Assembly (NCBI GenBank): GCA_963931925.1
Contig: OZ007569.1
Span: 30,261,612 to 30,325,611 of the forward strand
Length of the DNA stretch: 64,000 nt
Direction of reading: 5' to 3'
From: Onchidella celtica
Lineage: Eukaryota; Mollusca; Gastropoda; Systellommatophora; Onchidiidae
Notes under the pieces: generated by a model
The model's database searches: none
What the model was told of the DNA's origin: nothing
What the model saw: the letters and a program-made list of their open reading frames with translations, nothing else
Made by a program: the position numbers and the translations under genes
Shown here: positions 48,401 to 55,900 of the stretch, piece after piece
How positions within the stretch are numbered: position 1 is the first letter of the stretch
Layout of the letters: the number at the start of each line of letters is the position of its first letter

Positions 48401-49149
48401 AGATATCTAAATCTAGTCTAGACTCTAGAACTAGATTCGGAAGGAGTTCCGTACTCGAGCGCCAAAGACCAGAAACTAACTAAACACAACTACCCCAGCC
48501 CCTTTTCACCTGATTAGTCAATCTGACTACCGCCCATTGATACAAACTGACTAGACCCTCACGCCCCCAGGTCCATCTGACCATTCCATGTGTTTAAATT
48601 GATAACAGTGAAAGTGGCGCTCGAGTAAGGTAGGCTAGATCTACTCCTCCCCTAGATTCTAGATCTAGAATCTAGATCTAGATCTAGATATCTAGTCTAG
48701 TTCTAGATCTAGATCTAGATTCTAGATCTAGATCTAGATTTCTAGATCTAGAGTCTAGATCTAGATCTAGATTCTAGTTGTTTTACTAATTCTGACAAGG
48801 AACGGGCCTAGATCATCTTGACTAATCATTATTATGCAACTTTCTATTTATTGCATTCAACTGTAATCCACAGCGATGAATTAATGTTAGATTAATCCTG
48901 ACAAATTAAAATGGAAAATACTCGTGTGGTCGCAGTCATTAAACGTTGTGGGGCAAGTGAATAGCCGGCGTCGTCTCATATCCAATATTAATATTCATAA
49001 GTAAGAACTAATGAAACTGGCGCTTTCAAGCTTATACAAAACAAACAGTGGTAGGTTCCATGATTTCCACCAAAGGAAATTCCATCCTAAGTGTGTACTG
49101 TGACAAATTTCACAACCAATAACCCTACCTTCGCTTTAGGATCCGCCAT
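24392..49149 (-). CDS. STIP1 / Hop / STI1 co-chaperone lacking TPR1-DP1, nine exons
   Basis: Exons (transcript order): 49149-49129, 38093-37967, 32846-32744, 32320-32200, 29908-29812, 29527-29366, 28119-28016, 25695-25532 and 24464-24392. Phases agree at every junction and give 323 residues. Hop links Hsp70 and Hsp90 in the cytosol by binding their C-terminal EEVD tails. TPR2A (about 8-120) keeps clamp residues in [23 protein letters not shown] and KLIAKALARIG. The linker with [13 protein letters not shown] leads to TPR2B (about 143-245; [30 protein letters not shown]). DP2 (about 258-323) has [14 protein letters not shown] and [16 protein letters not shown]. Canonical Hop (about 540 residues) begins with TPR1 and DP1; neither was found in the 11-kb first intron. 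The start follows an in-frame TAA. The layout matches short nematode STI-1. Confidence 0.93.
25532..25695 (-). CDS. STIP1 exon 8
   Basis: Encodes [20 protein letters not shown] and the first part of DP2 with the [16 protein letters not shown] motif. Donor GTAAGT, phase 2. Confidence 0.95.
26013..27090. mobile_element. TTAA-flanked piggyBac-like non-autonomous element, copy A
   Basis: A 1078-bp element starting TTAACCCTCATCCTACAGGA and ending GTGGGACGAGGGTTAA, with TTAA on both sides. It is homologous in inverted orientation to 34078-35734, which shares GAACTCGTCCACATAACGCC-type and AATATCTCTCTAATTACCAC-type blocks. No transposase. It lies in the STIP1 intron between exons 7 and 8. Confidence 0.85.
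27172..27722. mobile_element. TA-flanked pogo/Tigger-like MITE
   Basis: The ends TA-CAGTAGTCTCCGCCTAAGAA and TTCTTAGACGGAGACTACTG-TA are inverted repeats with one mismatch. The motif GGTTCTTAGGCGGA is repeated inside. A TA duplication with CAGT ends is typical of the Tc1/mariner-pogo group. It lies 82 bp from piggyBac-like copy A. Confidence 0.82.
27762..27854. mobile_element. 93-bp MITE of the GGGGCAT family
   Basis: An inverted copy of the 12569-12673 element (GGGGGCATGGTC to ACTATGTGCCC; core AGTTGTGTTCACTGTTCAAC). Confidence 0.7.
28016..28119 (-). CDS. STIP1 exon 7
   Basis: Encodes [19 protein letters not shown] and ALELDANNS, the end of TPR2B. Donor GTATGT, phase 0. Confidence 0.95.
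29366..29527 (-). CDS. STIP1 exon 6
   Basis: Encodes the TPR2B core [19 protein letters not shown] and [14 protein letters not shown]. Donor GTAAGT, phase 1. Confidence 0.96.
29812..29908 (-). CDS. STIP1 exon 5
   Basis: Encodes the linker [19 protein letters not shown] and the start of TPR2B. Donor GTATGA, phase 1. Confidence 0.94.
29909..32199. other. STIP1 intron 4
   Basis: AT-rich, no supported exon. Holds an inverted copy of the 3.8-kb dispersed repeat (30722-30800), a run of about 16 C near 31495, and an unremarkable open frame at 31627-31920 on the minus strand. Confidence 0.5.
32200..32320 (-). CDS. STIP1 exon 4
   Basis: Encodes [19 protein letters not shown] and the end of TPR2A ([14 protein letters not shown]). 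Donor GTGAAT, phase 0. Confidence 0.94.
32744..32846 (-). CDS. STIP1 exon 3
   Basis: Encodes [19 protein letters not shown] through ADFKLIAK of TPR2A. Phase 1 in, phase 2 out (GTAAGT). Confidence 0.95.
33044..33867. mobile_element. TA-flanked pogo/Tigger-like element
   Basis: Ends TA-CAGTGGAGAACGGTTAAAC and CAGTTTGACCGTTGTCTATTG-TA are imperfect inverted repeats. The interior repeats a TTAAACCGAAA motif. It lies in the STIP1 intron between exons 2 and 3. Confidence 0.72.
34078..35734. mobile_element. TTAA-flanked piggyBac-like element, copy B
   Basis: Starts TTAACCCTCGTCCTGCGTTA and ends CCGCAGGACAAGGGTTAA. It is collinear with inverted copy A except for a 546-bp insertion (34564-35109). 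It lies in the STIP1 intron between exons 2 and 3. Confidence 0.85.
34564..35109. mobile_element. TTAA element nested inside piggyBac-like copy B
   Basis: Ends TTAACCCTAACCGTATGGA and CGTACGGATAGGGTTAA. The uninterrupted counterpart in copy A (near 26625-26635) confirms insertion at TTAA. Near its right end a unit of about 70 bp (GTGGGGTAAC...GTCACCCC...TACGGA) is repeated three times (34910-35090). Confidence 0.85.
35735..36551. other. STIP1 intron stretch
   Basis: No exon or clear element. Includes a short C run near 36030. Otherwise AT-rich single-copy-looking DNA. Confidence 0.4.
36552..37694. mobile_element. hAT-like non-autonomous element
   Basis: Perfect 14-bp terminal inverted repeats (CAGAGATGCCACCC and GGGTGGCATCTCTG). 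The motif AAATCTGAATC is repeated near the ends. The flanks TCTAGTGT and TGGTGTGT match at only 5 of 8 positions, so the target duplication is decayed or absent. It sits 272 bp upstream of STIP1 exon 2 in plus-strand coordinates. Confidence 0.72.
37967..38093 (-). CDS. STIP1 exon 2
   Basis: Acceptor CTTTGCAG. Encodes [17 protein letters not shown] through [13 protein letters not shown], the first TPR2A helices. Donor GTAAGT, phase 1. Confidence 0.95.
38905..38985 (+). repeat. tRNA-like SINE head
   Basis: TAGCGCAGTTG matches the pol III A box and GGTTCGATTCT nearly matches the B box at tRNA-like spacing. The acceptor stem does not pair, so this is a tRNA-derived repeat. A second B-box-like GGTTCAATTCTCGGGCA follows near 39046. 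Confidence 0.6.
39389..39612. mobile_element. TTAA-flanked MITE, intact copy
   Basis: A 224-bp element with ends TTAA-CTCTTTGTGTGCCA and TGGCACACTAAGAG-TTAA. Near the right end CGACACATCGGTGATTGGCAC and CGATATATCGGCTATTGGCAC-like boxes are repeated. Same family as 18547-18776. Confidence 0.85.
40172..40586. mobile_element. Inverted-repeat element, GGTGATCGCC ends
   Basis: Ends GGTGATCGCCACAGACTAAT and ATTAGTCTGTGGTGATCGCC are inverted repeats extending about 36 bp with small gaps, 415 bp overall. No certain target duplication. Confidence 0.75.
41240..41560 (+). repeat. Composite dispersed repeat, copy 1
   Basis: Starts with the block ACTACCGCCCATTGATACAA, then CACACGAGATGAAGTCAGCG to GGCGCAAAGTAGGCTGGTA. 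The second part (from about 41313) recurs as a direct repeat at 46897-47131. Confidence 0.75.
42490..43058 (+). repeat. Tandem array of three ~180-bp units
   Basis: Units begin near 42512, 42690 and 42877 with ACTATAAAAATTAG or ACTACAAAAATTAG and each contains TGGACGTTACAGGATGACAAA. Spacing is 178 and 187 bp. Confidence 0.9.
43332..44780 (+). pseudogene. RTE endonuclease/RT frame, N-terminal part
   Basis: Nominally 482 codons, but the first 14 or so precede the LINE homology and the true N terminus is lost. It contains the endonuclease QIDYI and DTDH motifs and RT motif A. It ends at TAA, where a frame change interrupts RT between motifs A and B. Confidence 0.85.
43375..45830 (+). mobile_element. 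RTE-clade LINE, 5'-truncated, one frameshift
   Basis: The first reading frame (to the TAA at 44778-44780) opens in the endonuclease domain ([27 protein letters not shown]) and runs into reverse transcriptase ([26 protein letters not shown], motif [10 protein letters not shown]). The second (44780-45793) continues with RT motif B ([10 protein letters not shown]), motif C (YADDTAL) and the RTE C-terminal region ([24 protein letters not shown]). The two frames differ by one base within RT, so the copy is broken. The endonuclease N terminus is missing. The 3' end has GATGACGATGAA, like RTE tails. It lies in STIP1 intron 1 on the opposite strand. Confidence 0.92.
44780..45793 (+). pseudogene. RTE reverse transcriptase frame, C-terminal part
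   Basis: 337 codons starting at an ATG that overlaps the preceding TAA by one base. It contains RT motifs B and C and the family C-terminal domain. Alone it lacks the motif A aspartate and should be inactive. Confidence 0.85.
46897..47131 (+). repeat. Composite dispersed repeat, copy 2
   Basis: A direct repeat of 41313-41550 at roughly 85-90% similarity by eye (CACACGAGACGAAGTCAGCG; GTCAGCGCGATGAAGAGCTG). The two copies flank the 42.0-46.5 kb element. Confidence 0.75.
47275..47370 (-). repeat. Dispersed repeat with paired CCGGTCCCGGACTG motifs
   Basis: On the minus strand GGCTGTGGCTG...GGTCCCGGACTGACGAATAG...CAAATGC...CTCCAGTCCCAGACT. Related copies are at 39143-39240 (plus), 47825-47895 (plus) and 48060-48155 (minus). 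Confidence 0.65.
47455..47640 (+). repeat. Minisatellite with TATCCGCCGATA palindromic units
   Basis: Four to five diverged units of about 42-45 bp alternating TATCCGGCGATA/TATCCGCCGATA with TTGCCGGATAAA. The minus-strand translation is a repeated IRQHYRRIL-type peptide, which I treat as incidental. Similar units occur at 38605-38665. Confidence 0.8.
47955..48155 (-). repeat. Dispersed repeat, longer copy
   Basis: On the minus strand it runs from the CTCTGGTCCTGGACTGACGA motif through TGGCTACCCCAGCCCCTTTT to GATACAAACTGACTAGACCC and CCCCAGGTCC, joining blocks also seen at 2430-2530, 10600, 39143, 41250 and 48485. It may represent the fullest copy here. Confidence 0.65.
48485..48595 (+). repeat. 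Dispersed repeat copy
   Basis: CTACCCCAGCCCCTTTTCAC through GATACAAACTGACTAGACCC to CATTCCATGTGTT, close to the 2430-2530 copy on the same strand. Confidence 0.7.
48652..48778. repeat. AGATCT hexanucleotide array
   Basis: About 125 bases built almost wholly from TCTAGA/AGATCT units, each its own reverse complement, so the array can fold on itself. Scattered AGATCT words occur nearby (38230, 47955, 48420). Confidence 0.92.
49129..49149 (-). CDS. STIP1 exon 1
   Basis: Encodes only MADPKAK. An in-frame TAA lies 42 bases upstream. Donor AAG followed by GTAGGG, phase 0. Confidence 0.75.
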
Positions 49150-50500
49150 AGCTAAGAATTTTCTGGCAACACACGAGTTCTCGAAGCTTTATGTCCCTTT
49201 GCTTTTTTGCCAGATAAATTTAGAGAATTATTATTGAATATTTTCTAATTTGATTCAGAACTTGTAGATGACAGTAAATGAGAAAAAATTTTCAAAATAT
49301 TTGAGCACAAAATATTCAGGGTCTATGTCAACAAACCATATTATATGTATATGCCAGATAATTAATACAGAATTCATTTCATGTAATAGATTTCCAATTC
49401 CTAGCTGACATATTGCTGTGACAATTTTATTACCTTAGGCATGCGCGGCGCCCTACTTCTGGGCTAGAAAATTATTTTTTTTCCACGAGAATTCCAATTT
49501 CACTGGATGGCAAAAGAGAGAAAATTTTTAATAATATAAAAAAGAAATTATATAGGCCTAGCCTAAAACAACCATCTGAGATGTGGGCACCACTCCCTGC
49601 GGGCCACGCCACGAAAAAGATCTTCACATTTTCTCTTTCATGTTTTCATTCCAGTAGGAGCGCCCCCCCCCCCAACGTACTCTTAATTGTAAGCCCCTAG
49701 GGGGGAAAAATGCAGAAAAAAATGCACAATGCCTTGTTCAGAAAACAACACCATAAAATGCAATAAGGCATCGTTCATTTTATGTAGATCTAATCCACAG
49801 AACTGGGTGCATATTGTAGCATCTGAAATCTACGTCTTCTGCTCTATTCATCACCGTCGCTGTCGACAGCATTATTGTCAAAATACAATTAATGTAGAGG
49901 AATGGACAACCAAAATTCTTAAATCTGACCCCAGCGAATGAAAATTAAAAAGCGTATGAGTGGGGTAGGGTGGGGACCAGTAACAACAAAACAGCACGTC
50001 ACCTGAAAACTAAGACAAAACTCAACTGAGAGGCATCGCAGTTTTCTTCTGGTGAAATTTACCCCCAATCCACCCCTATCCCCAGTTTCCGTTTCGTTTT
50101 CGCCTCCGGTACGTGCTTTCAACCCAGTTTCATGCAAATCCCAATTACACCGTGCCATTAAAGAAACAGACTTTTTTTTTTTACCGCTCGCCCTTGTCGA
50201 TCAGTATAAGTATAGAAAAGGAGCGAAACAATAATCCTGCAAATACGATACGTATTTCCTACTCATGAACGTCGCTAGCATTTAAAAAAAGGTTGTACTT
50301 ATTGTTTTTTTTGTTTTTTTTTAGGCTCCGTCCAACTGGTGCAGAACTACAATATCTGGCGTGGGAACTAGGAAGAAAGCTCACTCATGCAGAGATAAGG
50401 CGTACTCGGGCAAGACAAAATTAAATAGGCCTAATAATAACATCCGACCAGTACAATTGACGTCATTTGCCTCGTTCTTACGTAAATCCTATGGTTACGA
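49150..50500. other. Intergenic region between head-to-head STIP1 and the 233-residue gene
   Basis: Contains the STIP1 5' leader and promoter on the left. A heat-shock-element-like pair TTCTCGAA is at 49178-49185, and a C run lies near 49663. No coding exon is supported. Confidence 0.5.
49177..49186. promoter_or_regulatory. Possible two-unit heat shock element by STIP1
   Basis: The sequence gTTCtcGAAg is two inverted HSF units, about 30 bp 5' of the STIP1 ATG. STIP1 is known to be stress-induced. Only two good units are present (three are usual), so this is tentative. Confidence 0.3.
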
Positions 50501-50530
50501 TATCGTGCCGACGTCGGTTTGGTGTAGGGA

Positions 50531-50637
50531 ACCCGCCCCCTATCAAAAAGTGTACATCGCATAATATTATTTTGCCCAATCAGTGACGCTGTGTCAGCTA
50601 CTAAAAATAGAATGGTTAGAAACGGCTGGTATAAATA
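50531..50637 (+). promoter_or_regulatory. Promoter of the 233-residue gene (GC box, CCAAT, TATA)
   Basis: CCGCCCC at about 50533, CCAAT at 50576-50580 and TATAAATA at 50630-50637 have textbook spacing. A start of transcription about 30 bp downstream (near 50660) would give a leader exon of some 28 bases ending at the donor ATG-GTAAGT at 50687/50688. Confidence 0.55.
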
Positions 50638-50659
50638 TCTGGTGGGGAAAGGCGGTCGA

Positions 50660-50687
50660 GAGAGCAGTACCGACACTCTCAGTGATG
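50660..50687 (+). other. Putative non-coding first exon
   Basis: Lies between the expected start site and a consensus donor GTAAGT. Joined to the acceptor at 55701, its ATG (50685) reads into a stop after 14 codons, so the exon is leader rather than coding. Confidence 0.45.
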
Positions 50688-50689
50688 GT

Positions 50690-52181
50690 AAGTACACACT
50701 TGTTTTAGCTGCTGTTCGCTGTATATGTATGTTATCAGGCGAATAAGTCGACCTGTGGTCACTATAAACATGCAAGATTACGCATTTTATTCTGGCTAGT
50801 CTACACCAGGTTAACAGCTGTTCGGTTAATTTGAATGTTTCCGTTTTTTCAAATGATTTTCTTTATTGCATCGTGTGGCAAGGAGATATTCCAGTGAAGA
50901 ACTTAATGATGCGCACGTACGGACAGAATACCGTTCTGGCTATGAGTATGCTATTAAATTCTAAAAGGCAGCCTTTTCATCAATCTTCCTTCAGGACACG
51001 TTTTCAAGTCCGAATCAACACAGCCCAGAGATCTAGCTTTGCAGATTACTTAATTATTGTCATTCGGAACAATTGAAGCCGAGACTCAGTAGGCTATACC
51101 TATACCGAGACGAACCGTTCCGATCAAAATGATCCGCGCGAGTTGTTCACGTAAATGATGTATTTTTTGCGATTTGTTTTAACAGAATAATACCGGTGCT
51201 TAGAAAAAAAGAAAAAAAAACGCCCAATGTTTAGCGCTCATACACCTGTTTGAGTGAAATTTTAAAGGTGTCTTCCCTTCGACCCGTGGAAGGTTTTGTT
51301 TTTTTAGACTTGAAGACTTGAAATGATGGGGGAATATTTTTTGAGGGGCGAAACCTAACTTTTTTTGCTCATTTATGTCTGAAGTAGTGCCTTAATTTGG
51401 TCAATTATCACCCGCAGGACAGAATAAATACTTAAGAATGTTGTTACAAGTACGTATGTCCCCCAAGTTTTTGTGATAGGGGTACATATTTTAAAACCCT
51501 TTGTGACCCCAGAGCTAGAGCTAGAGCTCCTACCGAAATACTCCTTACAACAGCCGTAATTAATTATTCTGTTAGATTTTCTTTTTGTTTCCCACCTGTT
51601 TTTTTGGGGGGGGGGGGGGGGGTTGAAAGTGTAAGGGGCAGGGTTAGAGATTCGACAAGATTTAGGATTGTGGATAAGGACGGGGTTTGGGATAGATAGG
51701 CCTACATAATTATACGTATGCGTCCCTAGCGCAGAACGTTTGGGGTGCGTACGTACTTACAACAATTACAGCCATTGCTAAAACAAACTACCCACTGCGC
51801 AAAGTACCTCTAGTTCATGACAGTCTTCGCCTCTAGCGCTGATGCTGACGGCATTTACGCACAAGGGGTATGCATTGTAAGACATATCAAATAGCCAACA
51901 ATACATTACAACAAAATAAACCTAAAGAAGGGACAGAGTGAAGCAGATCGATCCGTTATAACCATCCAGAACTGAAACTACTAAGAACAGTTTATCCCGG
52001 GTGACGTCGGGACCTCAGCCAGTATTTTCTAAAGATGTAGTGTTGTTTTTCTTAATTGATAACTGGTACAGTTCAAGGTAAACAGCTTTTCCCCCGCAGC
52101 GTCATATCTTCTCCTGAGCCCCTGCAACGTTGTTACACTGTTTGGCTCAAGCATTTCTCAGTTAAGCCTCTTCGCAAATCC
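50690..52181 (+). other. Intronic stretch, first part of intron 1 of the 233-residue gene
   Basis: No exon seen. Holds a G run of about 17 near 51606 and a GAGCTA repeat near 51515. Confidence 0.4.
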
Positions 52182-52885
52182 TTCTTCTTCTTCTTTAAGT
52201 GCCGGATCTGGAACACATATTGACGATCATGGTTCGCCACACATTCCTCAGCTCGGATGCACTCGAAAAGTCCATAGGTCTATTGTCCTGGTTTTTCCCT
52301 GTCGCCCATCGGTTCAAACTCTCTAGATAATTATGTTATTCTTTGTCTACCTCTGCTTTTTTTAGCCTCAATTTTTCCAGTTAGAGGAAGGTGTTCAAGA
52401 CCCTTGTGTCGATTCAGGTGTCCCATGAACTGTAATTGTCTTCTCCTAACTGTTTTTATTAGTGATTGCTCCGTGTTGGCGTCTTTCATCACCATTTCAT
52501 TCGATTTCCTTTTCTTTCCATGAAATATTTAGGAGTCCCCTTAAAAAACACATTTCCGTTGCCGCTAGCTTGTTTTCCCTGTCCTTAGTTAATGTCCAGC
52601 ATTCACGACTGTACAGGAGGGTTGACCACACATAGCTCTTCAAAACCCTCGTTTTTGTTGACATTGAGATGTTTCTGCTCTTTAGGATTGAGCTCATTTT
52701 ATTAAAGCTATCTTTAGCCATCGCAATTCTTCTATTTATTTCTGTTGTACATTTGCCATTGGATGTAATTATATATCCTAGATATTTAAACTTTCGAACT
52801 TGTTTAATCTTCTCACCTTTACTTATGAGACTACAGATAGGGTTTACCGCCTTTTTAGATATATTATTGTCTTGCATTCTGTTTT
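52182..52885 (-). mobile_element. RTE-type LINE fragment, minus strand
   Basis: On the minus strand a reading frame (52877-52497) shows VRKFKYLGYIITSNGKCTTE, TRVLKSYVWSTLLYS and ECWTLTKDRENKL, the region after RT motif C. A frame-disrupted remainder continues to about 52190 and ends in AAG repeats. It is 5'-truncated. Confidence 0.85.
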
Positions 52886-53082
52886 CTTGATGATGTTAAG
52901 GATAACCCCTTACTTCAGTCACCACAGTGTCCAGAAACAATTGAAGGTCTCTTTCTGAAATTGCCATGTTCGCTTAAATTTAAATGTAAATTTGTAGTAC
53001 ATGTATTACTTGTGCCAGTCTATGTGTGAGAAAATATACTCACAGAAGGATATAATAATGCATACGCAGTTAGCGAGACATA

Positions 53083-53083
<1 letters not shown>

Positions 53084-53116
<33 letters not shown>

Positions 53117-53215
53117 AGAGAGAGAAAGCGCGAAAGAGAGAAAAGAGAGAGAGAGAGGGGAGGGGGGGGGAGCGCGAAAGAGAGAAGAGAGAGAGAGAGA
53201 GAGTGTGAAAGAAAG
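53084..53215 (+). repeat. GA-rich purine tract with mirror pyrimidine tract downstream
   Basis: About 130 bases of nearly pure purine (GAGA, GGGG, GAAAG). A pyrimidine-rich stretch at 53313-53410 is largely complementary to it about 100 bp away, so a long hairpin or triplex is possible. Open frames here are repeat artefacts. Confidence 0.85.
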
Positions 53216-53572
53216 AGTTCGGCCATTGAGGATGGCGAAGAGAGAAGGAAAAAGAGTGTTTGCATTTGTGAAAGTGCCATCTACCCGAGTTTCAAATCCA
53301 TCTTATTTAAGTTTACCCCCTTCCCCTTCTTACTCTCACTCTCTCTTTCACACACAGCCTCTCTCTGTTTCTCCCCCTCTTTCTTTCTCCCTCTCTCCCT
53401 CCCTCTCAGATGTCTATTTCTGTTCTCTTATTATTCCAGCCTATCACATTTTCTCTCTTTGCCATCCTCTTCTCGCCGTCCGACATTTCCATGTGTCCGT
53501 GTGTGAGTGTGTTTGTGTATCTCCCAGACACGTGTTCGCACAGAATGACTTACTGACGGACTTAGCGGCGTA

Positions 53573-54190
53573 GGACAGTGTCGTCCCTTTGCATACTACA
53601 AATCGGCGACTCCACGCACTCGGCTCTGAGCAAGACATTCGGCTGTCAGGATGGGAAAACCGGTGTCCTCGCGAATGTTATCGACCCATTTCTTGCGATG
53701 CCTGCCTCTCCTGCCTGCTTCTTGGAACCGGAAGCCTCCGAACCAGCCCAAGCAGCACTGTCTCACAGTTTCCACAATTGCATTCTGCTTTAAAAAAAAA
53801 AAATGTTAGCACCGTCTGTCCCCTATCGTTGGACACCCTTAAGGATGTCAATACGTCCAATATGGCTCGCAGGCGTCGCATCTCGAAGACAAGTAGTTTC
53901 TATTCATTCTCTGCGGTAAGTGTCCATGCCTCGGCGGCTGGCCTATACAGGCGGACTTTTTGGTTCGGACCTGGCTATCATTTTTGTGATACTGTTTGCC
54001 CCAGTCAGCAAAAATAACAGGCATCATCTGGAATTTCTACTCACCATGTCCTCGATGTTTGACGAGATCATGGTGCGCCAAGAAACTTGAAAGACGCGAC
54101 CTTTTCCACAACTGTGTCTTCGACTTTGATGGAGTCGTCATTAATGCCTGTGTCGATATTGTCTGAAACTTGGCGACCTTAGTTCTTGTT
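53573..54190 (-). mobile_element. Decayed LINE fragment, minus strand
   Basis: Broken minus-strand frames read DDSIKVEDTVVEKVASFKFL, then AAEAWTLTAENE, LLVFEMRRLRAI and later a basic RKW-like segment. This is the order found after RT motif C in RTE-like LINEs. There are several frameshifts and an internal A run near 53794. Confidence 0.65.
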
Positions 54191-54400
54191 TGTTCTATCT
54201 CCATTTTCTGAAAAAACGGAGGTCTTTTAGTATGTAGAAGAGGTAGGACCTATAACAAATGTGCACTTTGACACTTGTTTTAAATGCGTTGTGGCACTTA
54301 CCAAAATCTTTTCAGAGTTCTTATTTATTCCAACTCCTTATCATAATATTAAAGCCGCAAACGTTTAATGTCGAATTTCTTAGCTAAGCAAAACGTGGAG
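54170..54400. repeat. Dispersed repeat copy
   Basis: Shares CCTTAGTTCTTGTTTGTTC, the TTTTAGTATGTAGAAGAGG block and GCCGCAAACGTTTAAT with 7030-7300 and 4030-4130, rearranged or inverted. Confidence 0.55.
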
Positions 54401-55701
54401 CTAGAACATACGAGAACTGAGATCGTGACTTGGCGGCAGTAATCCTCAGCCTCCATGTTCTCTCAATGAACTCCTGTCGTGCTTCCTTGGGCTTATCAAA
54501 ATCATTCGATATTAACGTCTTGTCGTCTGCATATATCTGATCTCTGCATTCATTGTATTCAACCCAGAGGACTCTCCATCAGGGGACCTTACTTATTGAC
54601 GAAATCTGGAAAGATAATATTAACTAATGTCAGGGAGAGGATGAATTGATAGGCTATTAATGATACAATTTTATGCCTAAAGGAGCATGGATTTGCGACT
54701 AAGGGGTTTAGTTGGAAGATTGATGCCAAGGGCAGTTGCACGGACTTAGAGGAAAACGAAGTGCCGAAAAAAGTGATTCAGCCCTGATGGCTGTAAGCAC
54801 CCCCCGGGTTGCAGTTCATCAAACCAGTTATCAATAATATTTACTCAGAGCTTTGAAAAAAAAAATTCTTTAGTAAAAAGGCACAAATAAAGACCTGTTG
54901 GTTTACATGGGCAGTGCAAGAATACAATCATCTAGGTGAAAGTAAAAACTCGTGCGGATTATTTTGAGACAAGTTATAATGATTGAATTTGTTTTGACGA
55001 TAGAGTTCATATTGCCCTTTTGTCACTGTTTTTTGACGCTAAACAAATATATGTATTATTTGATTTATATTTTGTCTTCAAATTTGCATAAGATAAGTCC
55101 CCCGCCCAATTTCTCCCTGGAGGAAAAGAGGAAAGGAGGGGGGGGGGGGGGGGGCAGAATGCAGGCACAGGAGTGGGACCGGTGTGCAGGCCTAATTCAG
55201 AAAGTTTGCAAAGGAGAGAGAGAGAGATTTAGAGAGATTTATATCTGCAAGTTATATTAGACAGAAAAAAAAAATTTAAAAATTAGGATGTTCAGCAGCC
55301 GTTATTAGAGCTCAGAACTCTGAGAGAAACCTTCCCATTTAATTGGGGGGGGGGGGGGGGGCTGGCCTCTGGGCCACCGTATCTATGGCCTCCCCCAATA
55401 TAAAGTTGCTTCCGCTGTGCCTGAAACGCCAGATGACAAAAAGTGTTTACTGCAAATATCAGATCTAGATTATATCTGTTGTTTTTTTCTTCGTCACGGG
55501 AGTCTCCACTGCAATGACACTTTCTGCTTTCTGTAAACCTTCGAGCATTTTCGGCTAATATTCCATTTCCAGTAATTTTTGCACATATGTTAGCCTGTTA
55601 TGGAAACTAAACCAGATGTGGGGCAGTTTTAGTTTTATTTTGTTCTTGTTTTTGTTAATTGCACAGTAATTTTTAATATGGTGTGTTTGTTTACTGACTA
55701 G

Positions 55702-55900
55702 CTACAACAAGGAGGTGAAAATATCAGTTGCCCAAAGCTGTAGGCGTCCAGAAAGGATCTCCATCGTACCTCAAAACAACAAACTTGCCAGTGATCAGCT
55801 TACCGACTTCAAACAAGAAAGATTATCATGGGAGGGGAACTCTGCAAACCATCCAAACACACTAAAAAATATGACAGACTGGTGATGGTGGCGTATTTTG
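55702..55900 (+). other. Exon with 5' leader and start codon of the 233-residue gene
   Basis: Acceptor TTACTGACTAG at 55701. Leader to 55827, with TGA in frame 30 bases before the ATG. Confidence 0.5.
55828..55900 (+). CDS. 233-residue gene, coding exon 1
   Basis: Residues 1-24 plus one base: the myristoylation signal and first predicted strand. Donor GTAAGT. Confidence 0.7.

Noticed and set aside
38094-49128. Hidden TPR1-DP1 exons of STIP1 in intron 1
   Set aside because: Minus-strand frames were scanned by eye for motifs such as YSNRSAAY and none was seen. Very short exons cannot be wholly excluded.
50685-50687. ATG at the end of the putative leader exon as the start of the unknown gene
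   Set aside because: Joined to the acceptor at 55701 it meets a stop after 14 codons; the ATG at 55828 follows an in-frame stop and gives the full frame.
53001-53573. 190-codon frame across the GA/CT tracts
   Set aside because: The composition is driven by purine and pyrimidine repeats, with no splice or homology support.
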